Below are positions 1 to 7,586 of a stretch of DNA of 35,018 nucleotides, one piece after another. Source of the stretch: Bacillota bacterium (GTDB lineage: Bacteria; Bacillota; UBA4882; UBA8346); assembly GCA_023402395.1 (NCBI GenBank), contig JAEYGI010000047.1, positions 1-35,018 on the forward strand, in the 5' to 3' direction. A program made the translations under genes and the position numbers. The notes beneath the pieces were generated by a model. That model saw nothing but the letters and a program-made list of their open reading frames with translations. It did no database searches and was not told the origin of the DNA. The first letter of the stretch is position 1; the number at the start of each line of letters is the position of its first letter.

Positions 1-129
1 AGCTATCGATATAGGTTTGAATCCAATCGTCTGTTACGTTTGGCGGAATAGACCCTTAGTTTGGTTATGCCAATTTTAGATAAAGTTCCTTGAAATTTTC
101 AAAAAGTTCTTGACTTTTATCATAGACAT

Positions 130-177
130 TCCCTCCCCGGTGTTGTCATTGTCGCAGGTCAACTCAGCGGGGAGGGA
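130..177. repeat. GC-rich inverted repeat 1
   Basis: A perfect 10-bp arm TCCCTCCCCG (130-139) is mirrored by CGGGGAGGGA (168-177) around a 28-nt loop. A second repeat with almost the same arms lies at 310-358. No T-run follows, so it is probably not a simple terminator. Confidence 0.6.
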
Positions 178-309
178 TGAATCGCCGGAAACTCGGGTTT
201 CCACTGCGCTGATGCTTCGAAGCGGTCTTTGATCCGGAACGGCATTCGCCCCAAAATCCGACTTCCTTGATTTCACTGACGAAAATGGGCAACCGTTTCC
301 AGCGAATCG

Positions 310-358
310 CCCCTCCCCGCCGAAAATCTTCCATGAAAATTGCTGCGTCGGGGAGGGG
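310..358. repeat. GC-rich inverted repeat 2
   Basis: Arms CCCCTCCCCG (310-319) and CGGGGAGGGG (349-358) enclose a 29-nt loop. Arm sequence and loop length match the repeat at 130-177 although the loop sequences differ. Two hairpins of one design 130 bp apart point to a small palindromic repeat family. Confidence 0.6.
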
Positions 359-363
359 ATGGG

Positions 364-446
364 GGACCAGAGCCAGGAAGGCTCAAGTTCCGGCGTCCAC
401 GGATGGAGAACGCCGGGAGGTTTGAATTTGGACCACGTTGTCGGCT
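364..446 (-). ncRNA. Partial copy of structured RNA (same family as 34731-34880)
   Basis: Read on the minus strand, this segment has AGCCGAC (446-440), then a hairpin with arms CCGGCGT and ACGCCGG (416-410 and 396-390) around the loop TCTCCATCCGTGG, then an AACTTGAGCC block and a CCTGGCTCTGGTCC block. The full copy at 34731-34880 has the same blocks in the same order, nearly the same hairpin loop and a different stem that still pairs. Similarity stops after GGTCC, so this copy is truncated or diverged at its 3' side. The best family guess is HEARO/omega RNA of IscB elements, from memory of that consensus. No IscB gene is visible. Confidence 0.5.
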
Positions 447-478
447 GATTCTTTTAAATACTTACAGCGTAGCTTGAC
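429..478 (-). repeat. Dispersed intergenic repeat, copy A
   Basis: Read on the minus strand, 478-429 matches 32639-32690 on the plus strand: GTCAAGCT, then AAGTATTTA, then AATCAG and CAACGTGGTCCA, with about 85-90% identity by eye over roughly 50 bp. It overlaps the 5' side of the structured-RNA copy at 364-446. Confidence 0.55.
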
Positions 479-691
479 ACTTGGGAGAATTGATTTGGGG
501 CGTGAGGTATGGCGGCTGGTTGATTACGGAAAGAATCGCGATACCACCGATTAACGGATTTCGCGGAAAGAGTGTTTCGTGGTCATGGTTTCAATCCGTG
601 GCATCTGTCATGAATTACGGGCAAAAAGAACGCAATCCACTGCGCGTTGAAGCCAATTTGCCACATCGATGCGTGACATAAAATGATATCA

Positions 692-1153
692 TTATGAATT
701 TCTATCTTTTGCTTCAAGGTATGTGTTTAATTTAAGGTAACCCCAGGTCGCATAAGAAAACCATAAAGTGAAATTAGCCAATCTTAGGAAGAAATTCGGC
801 TCAATAAACATCCCTAAGTTGACTAATACTCGTGAGAAGACCATGCTCATAATTATCCCTGATACAGGAAATATATAAACTAACGGCTTATGCTTAGGCA
901 AAAGATAGAAATACATAATGAAAAATGCGCACCAGGATACGGGTGAGCTTATGGGTAAATAACCATATCCAAAGGGACCAAAGTTAATCCATTTAAAAGC
1001 GTTTGTTAGATGACCAATGGCGAGTCCTATGACATCATAAAAGCTTCCAAAGATAATTCCATATCCAAAAAGGCGACGAATTTCAGCTCTTGGAACAAGG
1101 ATCACAAGTGCAAGAACAAATATTGCTAATTGGACCGGAAAGTAAATGGGCAT
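692..1153 (-). CDS. Small multi-pass membrane protein, function unknown
   Basis: A 153-residue protein made almost wholly of hydrophobic helices, about four or five, starting at residues 5-20, with a positively charged PRAEIRR segment after the first. No catalytic motif is recognised. It resembles uncharacterised membrane proteins of spore-forming Firmicutes, but I cannot name a family. The start is supported by a strong AAGGAGGT site at 1163-1170 on the minus strand. The gene is clearly more AT-rich than the rest of the window and stands alone, which suggests recent acquisition. It is likely a real gene; the role is unknown. Confidence 0.75.
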   Translation of the reverse strand: MPIYFPVQLAIFVLALVILVPRAEIRRLFGYGIIFGSFYDVIGLAIGHLTNAFKWINFGPFGYGYLPISSPVSWCAFFIMYFYLLPKHKPLVYIFPVSGIIMSMVFSRVLVNLGMFIEPNFFLRLANFTLWFSYATWGYLKLNTYLEAKDRNS

Positions 1154-1404
1154 CTATTTTAAACCTCCTTAGTACTTTGCCAGATAAAATAAAATATATT
1201 GCTTGGCTTTTTGGCTAACCATCTCCTGAGCCTTCCTCGCAAGGTTACCCATTATCCGGATTGTTGGATGAGATTAACAACTGGTTATATCCGATTATTC
1301 TGGAAATAGTTTTCGATTATTCCTGTAAAGAAATACGCTAAAAGCTTTATTTTCATACTCTAATAACTAATATCAGATTGTTTTTTGTACCTGCCAAAGG
1401 GTTG
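1154..1404. other. AT-rich intergenic DNA
   Basis: No gene is seen. The stretch carries the ribosome binding site, and presumably the promoter, of the minus-strand membrane-protein gene. Its AT-rich composition contrasts with the GC-rich segment that begins near 1405. Confidence 0.4.
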
Positions 1405-1715
1405 GCGAGCAAAGAACTAGGCTGTAACATCAAGTGAACTCTGCCGCATCGAGCCTAGCCGGATATGCAGCCACCAGGGAGGGTAAACCAGGCGGTATCC
1501 AGGAAGAGGGAGCCGAGCCCCGGAAATATGGGCGAAGGCCAAGACCGACGGGAAGAACTGGGAGCCCCCCGTCGGAGCCCTCCGGTGTAGAGGGGACGGC
1601 ATGTGATCTATTGTAAAGGGTTGATGGACGGGATCATCCTCGGCTTCTGGGCCGAACCGATCAAACACGGGGAAGAACGGAGGTTTCATAGTGTAGATTT
1701 TGAAAAAGCTTAAAC
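1405..1715 (+). mobile_element. Probable 5' fragment of a group II intron
   Basis: The segment is highly structured. CTAGGCT is complementary to a later AGCCTAG (about 1419-1464), and CCGACGGG pairs with CCCCGTCGG (about 1547-1577). The stretch ending GTAGAGGGGACGGCATGTGAT (about 1584-1605) resembles, from memory, the leader just upstream of reverse-transcriptase ORFs in Firmicute group II introns. A frame beginning MDGIILGF at about 1624 then runs only some 30 codons before a stop, so no reverse transcriptase remains. The 5' boundary (a GUGYG-type start) and domains V/VI were not found. If the identification is right, this is a dead remnant; otherwise it is an unidentified structured RNA. 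Confidence 0.4.
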
Positions 1716-1743
1716 CACGGCGCGAGCCGGACAAAAAGAAAAA

Positions 1744-1772
1744 ACCGTGAAGTTACTTTCTCACTTCACGGT
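1744..1772 (-). terminator. Rho-independent terminator of the small ORF
   Basis: ACCGTGAAG (1744-1752) pairs perfectly with CTTCACGGT (1764-1772), and on the minus strand the stem is followed by TTTTTTCTTTTT. It closes the small minus-strand frame 1753-1875, whose stop codon lies in the loop. Confidence 0.75.
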
Positions 1773-1875
1773 CCCTCCGGTTTTGCTTCTCCGCGTTTCG
1801 CAAAACCCACAGCGCCATCAGTTCAAAGCTGTCATTCATCTCGCTCACCTCGCTTCCGTCTTTCATTGAACTCAT
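1753..1875 (-). CDS. Small protein of 40 residues, function unknown
   Basis: An open frame starting ATG at 1875 encodes 40 residues: MSSMKDGSEV, a middle segment with NDSFELMALWVLRNAEK, and a strongly charged QNRRDREVRK tail. It is preceded by GGAGAGG four bases before the ATG and ends inside the loop of a strong intrinsic terminator, a compact architecture typical of genuine small genes. The middle could form an amphipathic helix. No homologue is recognised. It could also be a stand-alone small RNA whose frame is fortuitous. Confidence 0.45.
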   Translation of the reverse strand: MSSMKDGSEVSEMNDSFELMALWVLRNAEKQNRRDREVRK

Positions 1876-1974
1876 TATACCTCTCCAAGATTTCCGCCCG
1901 ATGAAGCCCGGGTAACGGTCTTTTTAAAAACGTGAATACAGTAGACAGGATTTCCGGCCCGAGAAAACTAAAAA

Positions 1975-1994
1975 CGGCGCCCTTGCGGACGCCG
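1975..1994 (-). terminator. Terminator of the calcium-binding protein gene
   Basis: CGGCG (1975-1979) pairs with CGCCG (1990-1994), extended by further CC/GG pairs past one mismatch. On the minus strand the stem is followed by TTTTTAG. It lies about 55 bp beyond the stop of the gene at 2049-3128. Confidence 0.65.
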
Positions 1995-2048
1995 TATCTT
2001 TTGGATTCACTGGGACAGCCCGGAGTCGGTCCGGGCCATCGGGATTCT

Positions 2049-3128
2049 TTACACTACCAGATCGATCTGTTGCATCGTGCCGACCTGACCGCTTTCTTTC
2101 ACGAAAATTCCGGCGGACCGGTTCTGGCCCAGCGCTTCATTGTCCGGATTGGTCATGGTGAAGTCGGCGCCGATGTTGCCGAGGTAAATGGCGCCGACCC
2201 CTTTGACGCCCAGCGCGAATAGCTGATCGTTCCCGTTTTCGTCCTTGGTCCAGATCCGCAGCCGGTCGAAGATCGGATCGTTCTCATCGATCCAGCCGTT
2301 CCCGTCGGAATCGTATCCGGAGAGATCGGCGAAGCCGTCCCCGGAGGCGGGGCCGAACAACTCGGTTCCGTTATTGATAAGGCCGTCGCTGTTTTGATCC
2401 AGCGCCAGGAAGCCGCTGCCGGGTTTGAGAAATGAGATCTGATCCGGGTCGCCGTCGCTATCCAGATCGAAGCTGAATTTGGTGTCGGTCAATTGGGCCG
2501 CCGTACCGTCAAAATTAATCACCAGCGGATCGATGGTCTGCGAAGTATACCTGAAGATTTGCGAGGATTCTTGAACAAAGCTCCGGCTCAGGTTGAGCTG
2601 GACATCGAAGGCGATCTCCTGGCCATCGGCGGTCCGGATCACCCCTCCGGCCGTAAACGAAAGCTGTTCGCTTTCATGATAGGATTGGGAAAGGGTAACC
2701 TCGAAGCCACGGATCGGTTCGGAACGGACCAGCTGGACCGGTTGAAGGGCGACGTTAACCGCCGGCGAGTTCTGGCTCGGAGCCAACCGTTCCGGCAGCT
2801 GCAGCTTAATCGTTTTTCCAGTCAGCGATTTCAGCAACTGCTCCAATAATTGAATCTTGGTCTTTACCTCATCGGGGATCTCGGACAGGTTGTTGCCGGT
2901 TCGGGCGCGGATGGCTTTGGCTTGCTCTTCCCTAAAGGCGTCCAGGGCTTGTTTGGAGATTTCGAGTTGGTCCCGCATCCAATCCTCCGGCGATTGGCGT
3001 TCTTCCTCCGCGCCTTGGCTCCCTTCAGGAGCGGACCTTTTCCAGATCCGCAGGGTTTGCTGGCTTGAATACGACTTGACCAGCAGGTGTTGGCTGTTCA
3101 TGACAATGGCGGAATCGACGATTTTCAT
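2049..3128 (-). CDS. EF-hand-like / VCBS-type calcium-binding repeat protein
   Basis: A 359-residue protein. Residues 1-110 are mostly charged and helical, with a glutamate- and lysine-rich stretch at 45-105 that could be a coiled coil. The C-terminal half is beta-rich and carries three acidic loops: DLDSDGDPDQ (221-230), DQNSDGLINNG (244-254) followed by TELFG, and YDSDGNGWIDENDP (272-285) followed by IFDRLRIW. These match the Dx(D/N)xDG signature of EF-hand-like loops in VCBS and hemolysin-type calcium proteins. No signal peptide or membrane segment is visible, so it is either cytoplasmic or exported by a signal-less route. The start is set by AAGGAGGG just upstream on the minus strand. The gene is monocistronic with its own terminator. 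The role is unknown; calcium binding is inferred from motif only. Confidence 0.75.
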   Translation of the reverse strand: MKIVDSAIVMNSQHLLVKSYSSQQTLRIWKRSAPEGSQGAEEERQSPEDWMRDQLEISKQALDAFREEQAKAIRARTGNNLSEIPDEVKTKIQLLEQLLKSLTGKTIKLQLPERLAPSQNSPAVNVALQPVQLVRSEPIRGFEVTLSQSYHESEQLSFTAGGVIRTADGQEIAFDVQLNLSRSFVQESSQIFRYTSQTIDPLVINFDGTAAQLTDTKFSFDLDSDGDPDQISFLKPGSGFLALDQNSDGLINNGTELFGPASGDGFADLSGYDSDGNGWIDENDPIFDRLRIWTKDENGNDQLFALGVKGVGAIYLGNIGADFTMTNPDNEALGQNRSAGIFVKESGQVGTMQQIDLVV

Positions 3129-3566
3129 TGATAACCCTCCTTGACAGATAAGTTTTTGCCGGACATCCTTGCCCGGCGATACGACTTTAACGTATCAGTT
3201 AATTATCGGAATGCCATTTCCAAAAATGAAGCCGCGTCCGGCGTCAAGGAAGGCGATTAGGAGGAATAACGGGTCATGGGGCGCGATTATTATCGTCAAA
3301 ACCATCAATTATGATGACGGGGACCGAGTTGGAGCAAGATGATTAAAACAGCGCGGCGTTGGCCGCATGGCCTTGATTGTCCGCCGTAAGCGACGCGTGG
3401 TTTGTTTTCATAATTTTTTATAAATTATTTTTTATCGTGGAATTTAAATTGGAACAGGAAAATCGGAAAATGCGCCGAAACTAATTCTAAAAATTAACCT
3501 TTTCGAAACATTTGCCGATAATCTTCCTGAGATGAGACGTTCCACCAACTCCGAGGAGTTTCCGAA
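3129..3566. other. Intergenic region between divergent genes
   Basis: No convincing gene. AGGAGG (3259-3264) precedes a 12-codon frame starting at 3276 (MGRDYYRQNHQL), followed by an overlapping 11-codon frame from 3311; both are too small to call. The AT-rich stretch 3400-3450 is the likely promoter region of the hybrid kinase. Confidence 0.35.
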
Positions 3567-6500
3567 ATGATCTTCAATGCGCCACCGGACGGACCCGAAA
3601 AGTTTGGGAGCAGAGACCATCAGTTGACCATCGGTTATTTGGCGCCGCATGCATATGGCAAAATTTCGCTTGAGATCTTATCCGGCATTATCCAAGGCGC
3701 CAAGGACCATGGGGTAAATTTGGTCTGCATCAGCGGCGGCCTGACCCTGACCCAGTTTGAGGAGAAACGGGATACCCTGTCGGCATACCGCTTCATCAAC
3801 CCCCGCAACCTTGACGGGTTGATCGTCTGGACTACAGCGCTCAACTTTTATATCGATGAGGGCCGGGTAAAGCCGTTTTTAGACCGTTTTCACCCGTTGC
3901 CGATGGTGGGCATCGCCCAGCCGGTTTCCGGCATCAGCACCATCATCCAGGATTGCGTTCAGAGTGTCCGGGCCGTTATGCAACATATCATCGGCGCTCA
4001 CGGATTCCGCAAGATCGTTTATATCCAGGGGCCGGAAGCCCAGTACATCGGCCGCACCCGGAATCAAGCCTTTTTTCAGCAGTTGGCCGAATACGGCATT
4101 CCACTGCAAACCGATCTCGTCGTCACCACCCGGCTGTTTGATAAAACGGCGGGAAACGATGGCGTCCGTACCTTGCTGGTGGAACGGGGACTCCGGCCCG
4201 GGATCGATTTCGAGGTGATCGTGGCTTGTAGCGACCGGATTGCCTCCGGAGTAATCGAGGAATTGCACCGTCACGGCGTCAAGGTTCCGGATACGGTTTC
4301 GGTGGTTGGATTCAACAACTCGCCCGAAAGTTTGACTTATCCGGCCCTGACCACCGTGGAGCCACATTTCTATCAGCATGGGTATCAGGCCATGGAATCG
4401 ATTCTAGCGTTGGTCCGGGGCGGGCAATTTCCTGAGATCATCCCGCTCCCCGGCGAGCTGATCGTCCGTGAATCCTGCGGATGTATCGAGGAGGCGGTGA
4501 CCAAGGCCAGGGCCGTCTCAGACGAGGGTCGGGTCCGGTACAGTTTCGCCCGGGAACCGTTCCTGAAGGCCGTTGCCGCAGAACGGGAGCGGATGTTGAG
4601 CCGGCTTCGGGAGGAAGACGGCTTACCGGCACTTCCCGCCGAATGGCTGGACCATTTGTTCGATTGTTTCCTGGGGCAGCTCAATCATGCCGGCAACGAG
4701 TTCCTGCACGCGCTTAAGAAGTATCTGAACGATTCCAGTACCTCCCAGAACCATCTGGGAACCTGGCAAAACGCCATTTCCGCGTTGCGCAAGGCGCTGC
4801 TCCCATATTTTGATAGTCCGGCGCTGCTGCTTGAGGCGGAGGATATCTGGAATCAAGCCCGGGTAATGATCAATCTGGTCGCGGTTAATATTCCCGATTC
4901 GTTGAAGCTCGGCTATATCGTCAATTCCAACATGATGGCCCAAAGCATCCGCCTGTTTACCACTGCTTCCGATCTGGAGAGCCTTCTGGAAACGATCGCG
5001 AACCGCATCATCCAGCTGAATATCTCATTCTGCTGCCTGGTGCTGTACGGGGACGGCCATTCCGGCTTGTGCCGCCTGGAGTTGGTCATCCGCGACGGGA
5101 AACGGATGGCGATCCCCGATGACTGCCGGGTATTCGAACGCTCCCGGCTGCTTCCCGAACGGCTGCTCCGGGAGGAGCCGGGCCGGAATCTAATCGTTGA
5201 ACCTTGCGTGTTTGAAGAGGATAACCTGGGTTATCTGGTGCTCCAGATGAATCATGTCGACGGCTCCTTGTACGAGTCGATCCGGATCAGCGCCAGCATG
5301 GCCCTGAAGAACACCTTTCACGTCCAGGAACTGATTAAAACCAAGGAAGAAAAGGACCGTCTCTACCAGGTGCTTCGGCAGCAAAATGCCGAACTGGAAC
5401 AGCGGGCGATTGAAGTCGGGCAGGCCTACGACCGCCTGAAACAGGCCGTGGCGGAGGCGCACCGGGCCAACCAGGCCAAGAGCGTGTTTCTGGCCAACAT
5501 GAGCCACGAGATCCGGACTCCGATTAACTGTATCCTGGGATTCGCCGAAATCCTGAACGATATTGAAGCCGGCCCGGAACGGGCCGAGTATCAGCGGAAG
5601 ATTATCGAGGAGTCCAACCGGCTGCTGGAACTGATCAATCAGCTGCTGGACATCTCCAAAATCGAAGCAGGCAAGCTTGAACTTCACGAGGAACTTTTTC
5701 ATTTGCCGGATCTGTTGCAAGGGGTCAGCTCCACTTTTGAAGTCATTGCCCGGAACAAAGGGCTGACCTATCAATTGGAGCTCCAGCCGGGGCTGCCCTC
5801 GGTCGTAATCGGGGATGCGCTGCGGCTCCGCCAGATCCTGGTCAACCTGATCGGCAATGCGGTCAAGTTTACGTTCGAAGGAGGCGTCCGGGTGCGGGTC
5901 GCGGTTCGGGCCGGCCAAGGCGCCGCGGTACGCTTATTGTTTGAAATCATCGACACCGGGATCGGAATTCCGCCGAACCGGGTCGGAGCGATCTTTGAAA
6001 CCTTTGTCCAGGCGGAAGACAGCACTACCCGGAAGTTCGGAGGCACAGGCCTGGGTACGGCCATCTCCAAGCAACTGGTTCAAATGATGGGAGGCGAAAT
6101 TGGAGTGGACAGCGAGGAAGGGAAAGGAAGCAATTTTCATTTTACGGTGGCCTTGAAGAACCCCCCGGCGCAGGAAGAGACGGCGGCGGCCGCTGCGGCC
6201 GAAGCGCCGGTTCGTTCCCAGGAGCCGGCGTTCAGCCATTGCCGGATGCTGTTGGCCGAGGATTATCCGACCAACCGGATGGTGGTGATCGCTCATCTCC
6301 AAAAGCTGAAACTGGCGATCGAGATTGCCGAAAACGGGCGGGAAGCGGTCGAGAAATTCAAGGCCGGGCGGTACGATTTTATTTTGATGGACGTGCAGAT
6401 GCCGGAGATGGACGGCTATGAGGCGACCCGGCTGATCCGGCAAGAACCCAATGGGAAAACGGTTCCGATTGTGGCCATGACCGCCAGCGCTTTCGAGCAG

Positions 6501-6608
6501 GACATTCAGCAATGCCTGGAAGCCGGAATGAACGATGTGATCACCAAGCCATTCCGGAAGGATGCCTTTCTGGAGAAAATCACCTATTGGCTGACGAAGG
6601 GCGGTTGA
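3567..6608 (+). CDS. Hybrid histidine kinase with cytoplasmic LacI-type sensor domain
   Basis: A 1013-residue sensor kinase. Residues about 20-305 have the periplasmic-binding-protein fold of LacI-type regulators (SVVGFNNSPESLTYPALTTV is the family's typical late strand) but without the helix-turn-helix, signal peptide or membrane segments, so sensing should be cytosolic. Residues about 455-600 look GAF-like, followed by a short coiled coil. HisKA contains MSHEIRTP with phospho-acceptor His647. The ATPase domain has NLIGNAVKF, IDTGIGIP and FGGTGLGTAIS. An alanine-rich linker (about 870-885) leads to a receiver domain (about 892-1010) with acceptor Asp942 in LMDVQMPEMDG. The start has GAGGAG about eight bases upstream. 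No response regulator or sugar operon adjoins, so output is unknown; a carbohydrate ligand is inferred from the fold. Confidence 0.93.
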   Translation: MIFNAPPDGPEKFGSRDHQLTIGYLAPHAYGKISLEILSGIIQGAKDHGVNLVCISGGLTLTQFEEKRDTLSAYRFINPRNLDGLIVWTTALNFYIDEGRVKPFLDRFHPLPMVGIAQPVSGISTIIQDCVQSVRAVMQHIIGAHGFRKIVYIQGPEAQYIGRTRNQAFFQQLAEYGIPLQTDLVVTTRLFDKTAGNDGVRTLLVERGLRPGIDFEVIVACSDRIASGVIEELHRHGVKVPDTVSVVGFNNSPESLTYPALTTVEPHFYQHGYQAMESILALVRGGQFPEIIPLPGELIVRESCGCIEEAVTKARAVSDEGRVRYSFAREPFLKAVAAERERMLSRLREEDGLPALPAEWLDHLFDCFLGQLNHAGNEFLHALKKYLNDSSTSQNHLGTWQNAISALRKALLPYFDSPALLLEAEDIWNQARVMINLVAVNIPDSLKLGYIVNSNMMAQSIRLFTTASDLESLLETIANRIIQLNISFCCLVLYGDGHSGLCRLELVIRDGKRMAIPDDCRVFERSRLLPERLLREEPGRNLIVEPCVFEEDNLGYLVLQMNHVDGSLYESIRISASMALKNTFHVQELIKTKEEKDRLYQVLRQQNAELEQRAIEVGQAYDRLKQAVAEAHRANQAKSVFLANMSHEIRTPINCILGFAEILNDIEAGPERAEYQRKIIEESNRLLELINQLLDISKIEAGKLELHEELFHLPDLLQGVSSTFEVIARNKGLTYQLELQPGLPSVVIGDALRLRQILVNLIGNAVKFTFEGGVRVRVAVRAGQGAAVRLLFEIIDTGIGIPPNRVGAIFETFVQAEDSTTRKFGGTGLGTAISKQLVQMMGGEIGVDSEEGKGSNFHFTVALKNPPAQEETAAAAAAEAPVRSQEPAFSHCRMLLAEDYPTNRMVVIAHLQKLKLAIEIAENGREAVEKFKAGRYDFILMDVQMPEMDGYEATRLIRQEPNGKTVPIVAMTASAFEQDIQQCLEAGMNDVITKPFRKDAFLEKITYWLTKGG

Positions 6609-6654
6609 GGCATAGAGCCCGCCGCATTTCGGCCATGCCACGAAAATACTTTCA

Positions 6655-6694
6655 AACCGCGCCGAAGGGGAACCCGTTTGAGGCGCGGTTTTAT
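6655..6694 (+). terminator. Terminator after the hybrid kinase
   Basis: AACCGCGCC (6655-6663) pairs perfectly with GGCGCGGTT (6682-6690), followed by a short T-rich tail. It sits about 50 bp beyond the kinase stop codon and insulates the TetR gene. Confidence 0.75.
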
Positions 6695-6759
6695 TCATTA
6701 TGTGAAGAATTGATGAAACATATTGACTGCCGAAAGAACGGCGCGATATAATAAATTTG

Positions 6760-6789
6760 TTGGTACCAATAAAACTTTATTGGTACCAA
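6760..6789. promoter_or_regulatory. TetR operator of the regulator gene
   Basis: A near-contiguous 30-bp palindrome: TTGGTACCAATAAA (6760-6773), a two-base spacer, then TTTATTGGTACCAA (6776-6789). It contains two copies of TTGGTACCAA with starts exactly 20 bp apart, and lies about 30 bp before the TetR start. The same element, less perfect, precedes the efflux genes at 7498-7527, so autoregulation is the natural reading. Confidence 0.8.
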
Positions 6790-6817
6790 AAGTATAAACC
6801 GCTTTTTAGGAAGTGAT

Positions 6818-7396
6818 TTGGTGCGAGAACGGATTATTGGGGCAGCCATGGAGGCCATGGAGGAATCGGGGATCCGGTTCACCATGAGCGACCTCGCCGC
6901 CAAACTGGCCGTCAGTAAGCGGACCCTATATGAATACTTCAGTTCCAAAGAAGAATTGATCGGGGTCATTGTTGACAACTTTTTGGCCGATCTCGACCAG
7001 CAATTGGAGTCGGTGGCCCATGATAAGGACCTGACGCTAATCGATAAAGTTAAAGCAATTCAACAAATCTACCCTATGAAATACGGACTGAATATGGACC
7101 GGGCGCTAAGCGACATCCGGCAGCAGTTTCCGGATGAGTGGGCCAAAGCCGAACGGCTGCGCCGGAAGATATGGAATGTTGTCGAGGAAATTTTGCAGAA
7201 AGCAATTTCCGCCAATTATTTACGGCCCGTCAACCCGGCGATTATCCGGATTTTATATGACGGGATTACGGACCATCTGTCCAATTCGAGGTTTTTGGCG
7301 CAAAATAATTTGACGATGCACGATCTGATCGCGATTTTAGGCGATATTATCCTTTACGGGCTGGTTACGTCCGAGCATCGGGAAGATGATGAGTGA
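6818..7396 (+). CDS. TetR/AcrR family transcriptional regulator (efflux-linked)
   Basis: A 192-residue repressor-type protein. The N-terminal helix-turn-helix is clear (about residues 5-50, with FTMSDLAAKLAVSKRTLYEYFSSKEEL). The C-terminal helical ligand-binding domain is poorly conserved, as usual, and its ligand cannot be read. AGGA at 6808-6811 fits either a TTG start at 6818 or a GTG at 6821, a one-residue difference. A perfect palindrome upstream and a matching operator before the next operon indicate that it controls itself and the RND pump genes. It probably senses a toxic compound exported by the pump (inference). Confidence 0.93.
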   Translation: MVRERIIGAAMEAMEESGIRFTMSDLAAKLAVSKRTLYEYFSSKEELIGVIVDNFLADLDQQLESVAHDKDLTLIDKVKAIQQIYPMKYGLNMDRALSDIRQQFPDEWAKAERLRRKIWNVVEEILQKAISANYLRPVNPAIIRILYDGITDHLSNSRFLAQNNLTMHDLIAILGDIILYGLVTSEHREDDE

Positions 7397-7497
7397 GCTT
7401 CGGCTGCGGTTGCCCGACGCGCTTTAATTTAAAAGAGCGGGAATTATGAAAGGAGCAGCGTCATACCATTGACCGACAGGGTCTTTTTTATTGAGTT

Positions 7498-7527
7498 TTG
7501 GTACTAAAAAAACCAAATCAGTACCAT
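7498..7527. promoter_or_regulatory. TetR operator of the RND efflux operon
   Basis: TTGGTACTAA (7498-7507) and TCAGTACCAT (7518-7527) are degenerate copies of the TTGGTACCAA half-elements at 6760-6789. Their starts are again exactly 20 bp apart, and TGGTACT/AGTACCA form inverted arms. The element lies 60 bp before the membrane fusion protein gene. Confidence 0.7.
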
Positions 7528-7586
7528 CGGTTCAAGAGAGAGAACCATACCCGAGACACAGTATCAGATGAAGAGGAGTGAACGGT

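Larger units (their letters stand above)
1..691. other. Gene-poor left margin
   Basis: No convincing gene is seen here. Short open frames exist, but they lack ribosome binding sites and overlap inverted repeats. The stretch holds two GC-rich inverted repeats (130-177 and 310-358), a minus-strand structured-RNA copy (364-446) and a dispersed repeat (429-478), all listed separately. The mosaic of small repeats suggests decayed mobile DNA. Confidence 0.5.

Noticed and set aside
481..681. A 66-codon plus-strand frame
   Set aside because: No ribosome site, no similarity, and it begins beside a dispersed repeat.
3276..3346. Two tiny overlapping frames as leader peptides
   Set aside because: The AGGAGG is too far from the first ATG, and nothing downstream suggests attenuation.
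5934..6698. A 254-codon minus-strand frame
   Set aside because: It lies opposite the kinase's ATPase and receiver domains; composition and lack of motifs mark it as a shadow.
7469..7496. TTGACC as a -35 box of the RND operon, or a terminator after TetR
   Set aside because: No acceptable -10 lies at the right distance, and the GACC/GGTC stem is only four pairs.
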